The notes under the pieces were generated by a model. It was not told the origin of the DNA and did not search any database. It was given only the letters and a program-made list of their open reading frames with translations. DNA of 64,000 nucleotides from Nitratireductor luteus. GTDB lineage: Bacteria; Pseudomonadota; Alphaproteobacteria; Rhizobiales; Rhizobiaceae. The DNA is taken from NCBI RefSeq assembly GCF_026162365.1, contig NZ_JAOANW010000009.1:186001-250000 (forward strand). Direction: 5' to 3'. Position 1 is the first letter of the stretch. Every line of letters starts with the position of its first letter. Positions 19,887 to 28,256 of the stretch are shown here, piece by piece. The position numbers and the translations under genes were made by a program.

Positions 19887-20623
19887 ATGACGGGAGAGCC
19901 GGTGCATCGCGGGGTGGCTGACGCCGTCGGCGCCGAACTGGTGGGACTGATCGAGGACTGCAACTCCGTTGGCAACGCCGTATTCGGTGTTCGCGACCGG
20001 CTTGCCGTCGAACATGTCACCTATCACTGCATCGCGCGGTATCCGGGCCACCTCCACGCTCCGTATATCCGCAGCACATATCCTGCCGAATGGATCGCCC
20101 GCTACGTCCTTGAAGATTATCTGAACATCGATCCGGTGGTGCTCTTCGGCTTTGAGACAGCCCGCCCCTTTTTCTGGCACCAGCTTTCGCTCACCCCACG
20201 GCAGCGTGAGCTGATGCAGGATTCGCTGACCCACGGCCTTGGCGACGCAGGTATTCCATCCCCATTGTCAGCGGACCAAGGCGCGCCCTGCTCAGCCTGA
20301 ACGTGAAATGCTCTCAGTCCGACTTGGTCAGCTATGTGGAGAAGAACGCTGCGATGCTCATGCGTATTGCCAGCGCCATCGACGAAAAGGCGGCTCCGGC
20401 CTTGTTGCCCGAAACCGAAGCGTATCCGGTGCTCGCCCCACGCGAATGCGAATGCCTGCTCTGGACGGCGCGCGGCAAGGACGCCAAGGCTATCGCCGCC
20501 ATATTGGTCCTGTCCGAATTCACCGTCCGAAGCTATTTGCGCTCCGCGCGGCAAAAATTGAAAAGCAGCACGCTTTCACAAGCTGTGGCCAAGGCCATAA
20601 ACGCACGTCTGATCGCTCCCTGA
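19887..20623 (+). pseudogene. LuxR-type autoinducer-binding regulator split by a -1 frameshift
   Basis: The first frame (19887-20300) encodes an autoinducer-binding domain with YPAEW, ARY, IDPVV, FFWHQL and HGLG, that is, the Trp, Tyr, Asp, Trp and Gly positions that contact acyl-homoserine lactone. It loses register at 20251-20253. The second frame, traceable from about 20252 to 20623, continues as YSIPIVSGPRRALLSL and ends in a LuxR helix-turn-helix (LAPRECECLLWTARGKDAKAIA, with SEFTVRSYLRSA). Restoring one base after GCAGG would give about 245 residues, the normal LuxR size. No luxI gene is nearby, so it would be an orphan receptor. It could also be a sequencing error. Confidence 0.85.
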
Positions 20624-20638
20624 ACCTCCGCACGACCG

Positions 20639-22132
20639 TTAATTGTGCGTCAAGGTCCGACGCACGCAATCATGCCATCCGGCGAGCTTGCGTTCCCGCT
20701 CGTCGCTGTCCATCTGCGGCCTGAACTGCTGGTCGAGCGCCCACAGGCGGGAAAACTCCTCAGCGGAAGGCCAAACACCTGCTCTGGAGCCGGCAAGCCA
20801 TGCAGCACCCAGCGCCGTCGTCTCCAGCGTCGTCGGCCGATCCACCGGGGCGTCGAGAATGTCGGCCAGCCTCTGCATGGTCCAGTCGCTCGCCACCATC
20901 CCCCCATCGACCCGCAGGATCGTTTCGTCGCCGCCGTCGGGCCAGTCCTTGCGCATCGCATCGAGCAGGTCGCGGGTCTGGAAGGCGATCGATTCCAGCG
21001 TCGCACGAGCGAACTCGGCCGGCCCCGTATTGCGCGTAAGGCCGAAGATCGCCCCGCGCGCCTCCGAATCCCAATGCGGCGCTCCGAGACCGACAAAGGC
21101 GGGAACCAGATAGACATCCTGGGTGGGATCGGCCTGATCGGCGAGCCTGCCGGAATCGGCTGCCTGATCGATGATCTTCAGCCCATCGCGCAGCCATTGC
21201 ACGGCGGCCCCCGCCACGAATATCGAACCCTCCAGGGCATAAGTCGTCTCACCGTTCAGCCGGTAGGCGATGGTCGACAGCAGACGATTGGACGAGCGCA
21301 CAAGCGACGTTCCGGTGTTCAGCACGGCAAAACAACCCGTGCCATAGGTGGATTTCAGCATACCGGGCTTGAAACAGGCCTGACCGATCGTCGCCGCTTG
21401 CTGATCGCCCGCCACGCCCAGGATGGGAATGGCCGCGCCGAACAAGCTTTCGTCGGTCACGCCGAATTCGTCGGCACTATCCTTCACCTCCGGCAGGAGT
21501 GCCGCCGGAATGTCCAAAATCGACAGCAACTCCTCATCCCAGCAGTTGTCGGCGATGTTGTAGAGGAGCGTTCGCGAGGCGTTGGTGGCGTCGGTCACAT
21601 GCGACTTGCCGCCTGTCAGCCGCCAGATCAGGAAGGCGTCGACCGTGCCGGCGAGAAGTTCCCCCTTCTCCGCTCGCACGCGCGCGCAGTCGACATTGTC
21701 GAGGAGCCAGGCAAGTTTGGTGCCGGAGAAATAGGGGTCGAGCAGCAGGCCGGTCTTCTCGGAGAATTTCGGCTCCAGCCCCTGCTCCTTCAGCTTCTCG
21801 CATAGCGAGCTTGTCCGCCTGTCCTGCCATACGATGGCGTTATGCGCCGGCCTGCCGGTTTCCCGATCCCACAAAAGGATGGTTTCGCGCTGGTTGGTAA
21901 TACCGATGGCCGCGACATCGCCGGCTGAAATGCCGGCATTTTGCAAAGCCGTCTTCACTGTAGAAACGACCGTCTTCCAGATGTCTTCGGGATCGTGCTC
22001 GACCCAGCCGGAGCGGGGAAAATGCTGCGTGAATTCTTCCTGGCCGACACCGACCGATTTCATTTCGGCGTCGAATACGATGGCGCGGCTCGATGTCGTC
22101 CCCTGATCGATCGCCAGAATGTGCCCAGCCAT
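20639..22132 (-). CDS. glpK: glycerol kinase
   Basis: 497 residues, full length. The N-terminal [15 protein letters not shown] phosphate loop, [24 protein letters not shown] and the ATP-site [15 protein letters not shown] followed by [10 protein letters not shown] are FGGY-family glycerol kinase features. It traps imported glycerol as glycerol 3-phosphate for GlpD. Last gene of the glp operon, separated from glpV by a strong hairpin. Its stop lies 15 bases from the convergent luxR end. Confidence 0.97.
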   Translation of the reverse strand: MAGHILAIDQGTTSSRAIVFDAEMKSVGVGQEEFTQHFPRSGWVEHDPEDIWKTVVSTVKTALQNAGISAGDVAAIGITNQRETILLWDRETGRPAHNAIVWQDRRTSSLCEKLKEQGLEPKFSEKTGLLLDPYFSGTKLAWLLDNVDCARVRAEKGELLAGTVDAFLIWRLTGGKSHVTDATNASRTLLYNIADNCWDEELLSILDIPAALLPEVKDSADEFGVTDESLFGAAIPILGVAGDQQAATIGQACFKPGMLKSTYGTGCFAVLNTGTSLVRSSNRLLSTIAYRLNGETTYALEGSIFVAGAAVQWLRDGLKIIDQAADSGRLADQADPTQDVYLVPAFVGLGAPHWDSEARGAIFGLTRNTGPAEFARATLESIAFQTRDLLDAMRKDWPDGGDETILRVDGGMVASDWTMQRLADILDAPVDRPTTLETTALGAAWLAGSRAGVWPSAEEFSRLWALDQQFRPQMDSDERERKLAGWHDCVRRTLTHN

Positions 22133-22159
22133 TTTCCCTCCCGATCATACCTGTCAAAT

Positions 22160-22188
22160 GGGAGGAGGCGGTCAGGCCGCCTCCTCCC
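22160..22188 (-). promoter_or_regulatory. perfect 12-bp hairpin between glpV and glpK
   Basis: GGGAGGAGGCGG (22160-22171) and CCGCCTCCTCCC (22177-22188) pair perfectly around a 5-base loop. No T-tract follows on either strand, so it is not a simple terminator. In binding-protein operons such structures often protect the 3' end of the binding-protein mRNA from decay, and this fits the place after glpV. Confidence 0.7.
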
Positions 22189-22206
22189 TCGTTATCCGGT
22201 CAAGCG

Positions 22207-23931
22207 CTAGTCGCTCCAGCTCTTGACGAGCTCGTCATAATTGACGGTCTTGGGCTCTTCCTTTTCATTCTCGATCTTGAGCTGCGGCGCAAGGTTGCCT
22301 GCCTCCTGAGCCTGCTTGTTCCAGTACTCCAGATCATGCTCTTCGGCCAGTTTCGGGCCGATATCGCCCTGAACTCCGGCGCGTTCGAGACGGGCAAGCA
22401 CCTTTTCCTGCTCCTCGCAGAGCGAGTCCATGGCTGCCTGGGCCGTCTTGGCACCCGAGGAAGCGTCGCCGATGGCCTGCCACCAAAGCTGTGCCAGCTT
22501 TGGATAGTCGGGCACATTGGTGCCGGTCGGGGTCCACTGGACACGAGCGGGCGAACGGTAGAATTCCACCAGGCCGCCAAGTTCCGGCGCACGTTCCGTG
22601 AAGCTGTCGTGCTGGATCGAGCTTTCGCGGATGAAGGTCAGGCCGACATGGCTCTTCTTCACGTCCACGGTCTTCGAGGTCACGAACTGCGCGTAGAGCC
22701 AGGCTGCCTTGGCCCGATCGTCCGGCGTCGACTTCATCAGCGTCCAGGAACCTGCGTCCTGATAACCAAGCTTCATGCCGTCCTTCCAGTAGACACCATG
22801 CGGGCTCGGCGCCATGCGCCACTTCGGAGTACCATCCTCGTTCACCACCGGCAGTCCTTCCTTGACCATGTCCGCAGTGAAGGCGGTGTACCAGAATATC
22901 TGCTGGGCAATCGCTCCCTGCGCCGGCACCGGGCCGGATTCGGAGAAGGTCATGCCTTGGGCTTCCGGCGGAGCATAAGCGTTCAGCCACTCCAGATACT
23001 TTTCGATGGCGTAGACCGCGGCCGGGCCGTTGGTATCGCCGCCGCGTGCCACGCAAGAGCCGACGGGACGCGAATTCTCGTCAACCTTGATGCCCCACTC
23101 GTCAACCGGAACGCCGTTCGGAATGCCCCTGTCTCCATTGCCGGCCATCGACAGCCATGCATCGGTGAAGCGCCAGCCTAGTGACGGGTCCTTCTTGCCG
23201 TAATCCATATGGCCATAGACTTTCTGGCCATCGATTTCCTTACCAGTGAAGAACTCGGCAATGTCCTCATAGGCCGACCAGTTAACCGGCACGCCCAGTT
23301 CGTAGCCGTATTTCTCCTGGAATTCGGCCTTGATGGCGGGATCGTTGAACCAATCGTAGCGGAACCAGTAGAGGTTTGCGAACTGCTGGTCGGGAAGCTG
23401 GTAGAGCTTGCCGTCCGGCGCTGTGGTGAAGGACTTGCCAATGAAGTCGTCGACGTCGAGATTGGGGTTGGTGACGTCCGCGCCCTCGCCCGCCATCCAG
23501 TCGGTCAGGCTGCGCGCCTGCTGGTAGCGCCAGTGGGTGCCGATCAGATCGGAATCGTTGATATAGGCATCGTAAATGTTCTCGCCGGACTGCATCTGCG
23601 TCTGCAGCTTCTCGACAACATCGCCCTCGCCGATCAGATCGTGGGTGATCTTGATGCCGGTGATGGCTGTGAAAGCCGGTGCCAGCACCTTCGCTTCGTA
23701 TTCATGCGTGGTGATCGTCTCCGACACCACCTTGATATCCATGCCCTGGAATGGCTCGGCGGCATCGACGAACCATTGCATCTCCGCTTCCTGTTCCTCG
23801 CGCGACAGCGTCGACAGGTCGCCGATCTCGGCATCGAGGAACTCCCGGGCTTCCTCCATCCCCGCCATGGCGCCGCCGCTGGTCATCAGCAGCATCAGCG
23901 CCGAGGTCGTCATTAACAAGTGCCGTTGCAT
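22207..23931 (-). CDS. glpV: glycerol ABC transporter substrate-binding protein
   Basis: 574 residues from the ATG at 23931, chosen because GGGAGGATACT precedes it and it begins a signal peptide (residues 1-23, ending GGAMA). The mature protein is a long periplasmic solute-binding protein with a type I-like WFRYDWFNDPAIKAEFQEKYGYE region and YQDAGSWTLMKST hinge segments. Size and operon position match GlpV of the Rhizobium leguminosarum glycerol importer GlpSTPQUV. Followed by glpK. Confidence 0.92.
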   Translation of the reverse strand: MQRHLLMTTSALMLLMTSGGAMAGMEEAREFLDAEIGDLSTLSREEQEAEMQWFVDAAEPFQGMDIKVVSETITTHEYEAKVLAPAFTAITGIKITHDLIGEGDVVEKLQTQMQSGENIYDAYINDSDLIGTHWRYQQARSLTDWMAGEGADVTNPNLDVDDFIGKSFTTAPDGKLYQLPDQQFANLYWFRYDWFNDPAIKAEFQEKYGYELGVPVNWSAYEDIAEFFTGKEIDGQKVYGHMDYGKKDPSLGWRFTDAWLSMAGNGDRGIPNGVPVDEWGIKVDENSRPVGSCVARGGDTNGPAAVYAIEKYLEWLNAYAPPEAQGMTFSESGPVPAQGAIAQQIFWYTAFTADMVKEGLPVVNEDGTPKWRMAPSPHGVYWKDGMKLGYQDAGSWTLMKSTPDDRAKAAWLYAQFVTSKTVDVKKSHVGLTFIRESSIQHDSFTERAPELGGLVEFYRSPARVQWTPTGTNVPDYPKLAQLWWQAIGDASSGAKTAQAAMDSLCEEQEKVLARLERAGVQGDIGPKLAEEHDLEYWNKQAQEAGNLAPQLKIENEKEEPKTVNYDELVKSWSD

Positions 23932-24002
23932 AGTATCCTCCCTAGCAAATTTCGCACTCAAACGGAGAAACCGCGACGCGGTCCTCCAGCCCAATTCTCC
24001 CC

Positions 24003-24284
24003 CTAAACCAACCGAAAGACGCCGATGGCGTAGACGATCGACAGAGCGAGAGCCCACCACAGGTTGGGGCCGACAAGCCCCAGCCATGCGAGATGAATGA
24101 AAGCGCTACCCAATAGCGATACGAAGAGGCGGTCACCGCGCGTCGTCTCGAAGCGCAGAATGCCCACGCGCGGGTGCCCGCCCGGCGAAAAATACTCCCA
24201 CACGCCCATCGAGATCAAAAGCAGCGCGATGACGATGAAGAACGTGGCGGTCGGCCAGGTCCAGGCCATCCATGACAAGCTCAT
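24003..24284 (-). CDS. glpU: DUF2160 small membrane protein of the glycerol importer
   Basis: 93 residues from the ATG at 24284 (GGGAGG ribosome-binding site). Two or three hydrophobic spans are visible, with a short cytoplasmic or periplasmic loop EYFSPGGHPRVGILRFETTRGDR. It is the conserved small partner between permease and binding protein in rhizobial glycerol operons. Its role in transport is not established. Confidence 0.88.
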   Translation of the reverse strand: MSLSWMAWTWPTATFFIVIALLLISMGVWEYFSPGGHPRVGILRFETTRGDRLFVSLLGSAFIHLAWLGLVGPNLWWALALSIVYAIGVFRLV

Positions 24285-24297
24285 CCTTGCCGCCTCC

Positions 24298-25221
24298 CTA
24301 TACCCGGCCCAGGGCAAAGCCCTTGGCGATGTAGTTACGCACGAAATAGATCACGAGCGCACCCGGAATGATGGTCAGCACGCCCGCTGCCGCCAGCACG
24401 CCCCAGTCGAGACCGGATGCCGACACCGTGCGCGTCATGGTGGCGGCGATGGGCTTGGCCGCAGTCGTCGTCAGTGTGCGGGCCAGAAGAAGCTCCACCC
24501 ACGAGAACATGAAGCAGAAGAAGGCGGCCACGCCGATGCCCGAAGCGATCAGAGGCATGAAGATCTTCACGAAAAAACGCGGGAATGAATAGCCGTCGAT
24601 ATAGGCTGTTTCGTCGATCTCCTTGGGCACCCCCGACATGAAGCCTTCCAGTATCCACACCGCCAGCGGCACATTGAACAGGCAATGCGCGATGGCGACC
24701 GCAATATGCGTATCGATCAGATTGAAGGCCGAATAAAGCTGGAAGAAGGGCAGCGCGAACACCGCTGGCGGTGCCATGCGGTTCGTCAGCAGCCAGAAGA
24801 ACAGATGCTTGTCGCCCAGGAACCGGTAGCGCGAAAATGCATAGGCCGCGGGCAGCGCGGCGCTGACCGAGATCACCGTATTCAGCACCACATAGATGAT
24901 CGAGTTGATATAGCCCGAATACCAGGACGGATCAGTGAAGATCACCATGTAGTTGCGCAGCGTCGGTTCCTGCGGCCAGAGCGAGAAGGTGCTCAGTATC
25001 TCGCCGTTGGTCTTGAAGCTCATATTGATCAGCCAGTAGATCGGCAGCATCAGAAAGACGATGTAGATCGTGGGAACCAGCCACCAGAAGCGCGACTGCG
25101 TGCCCCGCTTCAGCATGAGCTGGCCAAGTTCTTCCTGGCTCTTTGCGCTGCCGGAAGCGTTCTCACTTGTTCCGGCGGCAACGCGGTCCGCCGTCGTCGC
25201 GGTCTGGTTCTTCACCGCCAT
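24298..25221 (-). CDS. glpQ: glycerol ABC transporter permease
   Basis: 307 residues from the ATG at 25221, whose first base overlaps the glpP stop (TAATG). Six membrane spans are expected. The EAA-like cytoplasmic loop is VPKEIDETAYIDGYSFPRFFVKIFMPL, which contacts the ATPases. A charged cytoplasmic N-terminus of about 40 residues precedes the first span. Confidence 0.92.
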   Translation of the reverse strand: MAVKNQTATTADRVAAGTSENASGSAKSQEELGQLMLKRGTQSRFWWLVPTIYIVFLMLPIYWLINMSFKTNGEILSTFSLWPQEPTLRNYMVIFTDPSWYSGYINSIIYVVLNTVISVSAALPAAYAFSRYRFLGDKHLFFWLLTNRMAPPAVFALPFFQLYSAFNLIDTHIAVAIAHCLFNVPLAVWILEGFMSGVPKEIDETAYIDGYSFPRFFVKIFMPLIASGIGVAAFFCFMFSWVELLLARTLTTTAAKPIAATMTRTVSASGLDWGVLAAAGVLTIIPGALVIYFVRNYIAKGFALGRV

Positions 25222-26090
25222 TATCGCCTCTCCGTCCCGTAATTTGTCATCACCGTGTAGAACACCCACGACATCACAAGGATGATGAGGAAGTAGATGA
25301 TGGACATCGCCGCCGCCTCGCCGAGATTGAACTCGCCGATCGCCAGCTTCACCAGATCGATCGAAAGGAACGTGGTCGTGTTGCCCGGCCCGCCACCAGT
25401 CAGCACGAAGGGCTCCGTATAGATCATGAACGAGTCCATGAAGCGCAACAGGATGGCAATCAGCAGCACCCGGTGCATCTTGGGCAACTGGATGTAGCGA
25501 AACACCGCCCAGCGCGAAGCACCGTCGATCTTGGCCGCCTGGTAATAGGCGTCGGGGATCGAAACGAGCCCAGCATAGCAAAGCAGCACGACAAGACTCG
25601 TCCAGTGCCACACATCCATCAGGATAATGGTGACCCACGCATGCACCGGATTATTGACGTAGTTATAGTTGACGCCGAGCTCGGCGAGTGTATGGCCCAG
25701 CAGACCGATGTCGATCCGCCCGAAGACCTGCCAGATCGTGCCCACCACGTTGAAGGGAATGAGCAGCGGCAAGGCCATCAGCACCAGGCAGACCGGTACG
25801 CCCCAGCCCTTGCGGGGCATGTTGAGCGCGATGAATATGCCAAGCGGCACCTCGATCGCCAATATGATCGCCGAGAAGACGAGGTTGCGGCCCATCGCCG
25901 CCCAGAAGCGGTCGGAGGCCAGTATTTCCTGGAACCATTCGGTGCCCGCCCAGAAGAACACGTTGCTGCCGAAAGTGTCCTGAACCGAATAATTGACGAC
26001 GGTCATCAGCGGAATGACGGCCGAAAAGGCGACCAGCACCAGCACCGGAAGCACCATGAACCAGGCCTTGTTGTTCAGCGTCTTGTTCAT
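25221..26090 (-). CDS. glpP: glycerol ABC transporter permease
   Basis: 289 residues with six predicted spans. The EAA loop IPDAYYQAAKIDGASRWAVFRYIQLP is clear. Together with GlpQ it forms the heterodimeric membrane channel. Overlaps glpT by 4 bases and glpQ by 1 base, so all are co-translated. Confidence 0.92.
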   Translation of the reverse strand: MNKTLNNKAWFMVLPVLVLVAFSAVIPLMTVVNYSVQDTFGSNVFFWAGTEWFQEILASDRFWAAMGRNLVFSAIILAIEVPLGIFIALNMPRKGWGVPVCLVLMALPLLIPFNVVGTIWQVFGRIDIGLLGHTLAELGVNYNYVNNPVHAWVTIILMDVWHWTSLVVLLCYAGLVSIPDAYYQAAKIDGASRWAVFRYIQLPKMHRVLLIAILLRFMDSFMIYTEPFVLTGGGPGNTTTFLSIDLVKLAIGEFNLGEAAAMSIIYFLIILVMSWVFYTVMTNYGTERR

Positions 26091-27163
26091 GCTGCGCCCT
26101 CCAGGTCCACACGCCAGGAATTGGCATAAAGGTTGAGATGCGCGGGGTCGAAAACCACATGCGGCTCCGCCGGCACCTCCGTGTCCTCATCGATCACTGC
26201 GGCTATCGTCTCACCCTCGAGCTCGGCGCGCACGATTTTCTTGCGCCCGATATCCTCCACCTTGGTGATTGAGATGGGCATGCCCTCGCGCCCGAGCTGC
26301 ACGAATTCGGGGCGGATGCCGAGTTCGATGCGGTCCGAACCCAGGGCCCCCGCCCTGCCCGGCAATGTCAGCGATTGCGAACCTATGCGCACCGTGGCAC
26401 CGTCGACGGATGCCGGCAGAAGGTTCATGCCGGGCGATCCGATGAAATAGCCGACAAAAGTGTGGCTCGGACGCTCGAACAGCTCTTCCGGCGTGCCGAT
26501 CTGCACGATCTCGCCCTCATACATCACCACCACATTGTCGGCGAAAGTCAGCGCCTCCGTCTGGTCGTGGGTGACATAGACCATCGTGTAGCCGAAGCGC
26601 CGATGCAGCTCCTTCAGCTGCGTGCGCAGTTCCCACTTCATATGCGGATCGATAACCGTCAGCGGCTCGTCGAACAGGATGGCGTTGACGTCCGCCCGCG
26701 CCAGGCCGCGGCCCAGCGAAATCTTCTGCTTCTCGTCCGCCGTCAGCCCCTGCGCCTTGCGCCGCGCCCGCTCCTCCAGGCCGATCATGGCGATGATTTC
26801 GCGCACACGCTTGTCCACCACACCTTCGGGAACACCGCGATTGCGTAGTGGAAACGCCAGATTGTCGTAGACGGTCATCGTGTCGTAGACGACGGGGAAC
26901 TGAAAGACCTGGGCAATGTTGCGCGCCTCGGTCGGCAGGCCCGTCACGTCGCGCGTGTCGAAAAGGATCTGCCCCTCACTCGGACGCAGCAGGCCGGAAA
27001 TGATGTTGAGCAAGGTCGTCTTGCCGCAGCCCGATGGACCGAGAAGCGCGTAGGCGCCGCCGTCCACGAAGGTATGGTGCACCTTCTTGAGCGCGTAATC
27101 CTCGTCGCCGGCCGGATTGGCCATATAGGCGTGGCGGATATTGTCGAGATCTATACGTGCCAT
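26087..27163 (-). CDS. glpT: glycerol ABC transporter ATP-binding protein with degenerate signature
   Basis: 358 residues from the ATG at 27163; the frame extends upstream inside glpS. Walker A GPSGCGKT (42-49), Q-loop Q88, Walker B AILFDEP (161-167) and H-loop H199 (VTHDQTEA) are intact. The ABC signature, normally LSGGQ, reads LTADEK at 140-145. A C-terminal TOBE-like regulatory region follows. This is the ATPase glpT of the rhizobial importer, unrelated to the E. coli antiporter of the same name. Confidence 0.93.
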   Translation of the reverse strand: MARIDLDNIRHAYMANPAGDEDYALKKVHHTFVDGGAYALLGPSGCGKTTLLNIISGLLRPSEGQILFDTRDVTGLPTEARNIAQVFQFPVVYDTMTVYDNLAFPLRNRGVPEGVVDKRVREIIAMIGLEERARRKAQGLTADEKQKISLGRGLARADVNAILFDEPLTVIDPHMKWELRTQLKELHRRFGYTMVYVTHDQTEALTFADNVVVMYEGEIVQIGTPEELFERPSHTFVGYFIGSPGMNLLPASVDGATVRIGSQSLTLPGRAGALGSDRIELGIRPEFVQLGREGMPISITKVEDIGRKKIVRAELEGETIAAVIDEDTEVPAEPHVVFDPAHLNLYANSWRVDLEGAA

Positions 27164-27173
27164 AATCCGCCTC

Positions 27174-28256
27174 CTATGCCGCCACTGGCCGCGCCGGCGC
27201 GGCGCTGCGTCCGGACGGCTCGAACACGAGAAGATGCCTGGTGTCGATATAGACCTCAACGGTGTCGTCGACGGAAAGGCGATGAACGCCTTCTTCCAGC
27301 ATCACCCAACGGTTGCCCGCATAATCCAGATGAATGAAGCTCTCCGAACCGGTAATCTCCGTCACCGTCACTCTGGCGTTCAGCGCAGTATCGGCGCCTG
27401 TGCTGCTAGACAGGGAAAGATGATGCGGCTGAAAACCGATCCTATAGGGACCATCGGCAAGCCCCTCATATTCTGCCGGAACCGGCAGGCCCACCGTCGG
27501 GTCGAGCATGAAATTTCCGCGCTTTTTCTCCACTTCGATCGTGTTGAGTGGAGGGTCGGAAAAAGTTTGAGCGGTGATCAGGTCCGCCGGCTTGCGGAAA
27601 CCCTCGATGGTCGGACCGAACTGCGTCACCCGGCCCTCGCTCAGGGTCGCTGTGTTGCCGCCCAAAAGCAGCGCCTCGCTGGGTTCGGTCGTGGCGTAGA
27701 CGAAGATCGCGCCGGTAGCAGCGAAGATGCGCGGCAGCTCGGCGCGCAGTTCCTCGCGCAGCTTGTAGTCCAGATTGGCCAGCGGCTCGTCCAGCAGCAC
27801 GAGCCTTGCATCCTTCACCATCGCCCGCGCAAGCGCCGTGCGCTGCTGCTGGCCGCCCGAAAGCTCGAGCGGCATCCGGTTGAGATAGGGTCCGAGCCGC
27901 AGCAGGTCGGCCGCCTCGCCGACCCTGCGCTTCAGCGTCTCGGCATTCGTGCCCGCCACCCGCAGAGGAGAAGCGATATTCTCAAACACGGTCATGGCCG
28001 GATAGTTGATGAATTGTTGGTAGACCATGGCAACCGAGCGGCGCTGCACCGGCACCCCGGTCACGTCCGCGCCGTCCATCCACACCGAGCCGGATGTCGG
28101 CTGATCCAACCCTGCCATCAGCCGCATAAGGCTGGTCTTGCCCGCCAGCGTCGGCCCCAGGAGGACGTTGAGCGAACCTTCCTCAAGGCGCAGCGAAACA
28201 CCGCTGATATGGCGGGCGCCCGAAACGACCTTGGTGACGTTACGCAGCTCCAGCAC
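27174..28256 (-). CDS. glpS: glycerol ABC transporter ATP-binding protein with altered H-loop
   Basis: 360 residues. Walker A GPTLAGKT (34-41), a canonical signature LSGGQQQR (132-139) and Walker B LVLLDEP are present. The H-loop histidine is replaced by T190 (VYATTEPSEA instead of VYVTHDQTEA). A TOBE-like C-terminal domain follows. It pairs with GlpT as a heterodimer. The gene overlaps glpD by 17 bases and precedes glpT by 10. Confidence 0.93.
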   Translation of the reverse strand: MLELRNVTKVVSGARHISGVSLRLEEGSLNVLLGPTLAGKTSLMRLMAGLDQPTSGSVWMDGADVTGVPVQRRSVAMVYQQFINYPAMTVFENIASPLRVAGTNAETLKRRVGEAADLLRLGPYLNRMPLELSGGQQQRTALARAMVKDARLVLLDEPLANLDYKLREELRAELPRIFAATGAIFVYATTEPSEALLLGGNTATLSEGRVTQFGPTIEGFRKPADLITAQTFSDPPLNTIEVEKKRGNFMLDPTVGLPVPAEYEGLADGPYRIGFQPHHLSLSSSTGADTALNARVTVTEITGSESFIHLDYAGNRWVMLEEGVHRLSVDDTVEVYIDTRHLLVFEPSGRSAAPARPVAA

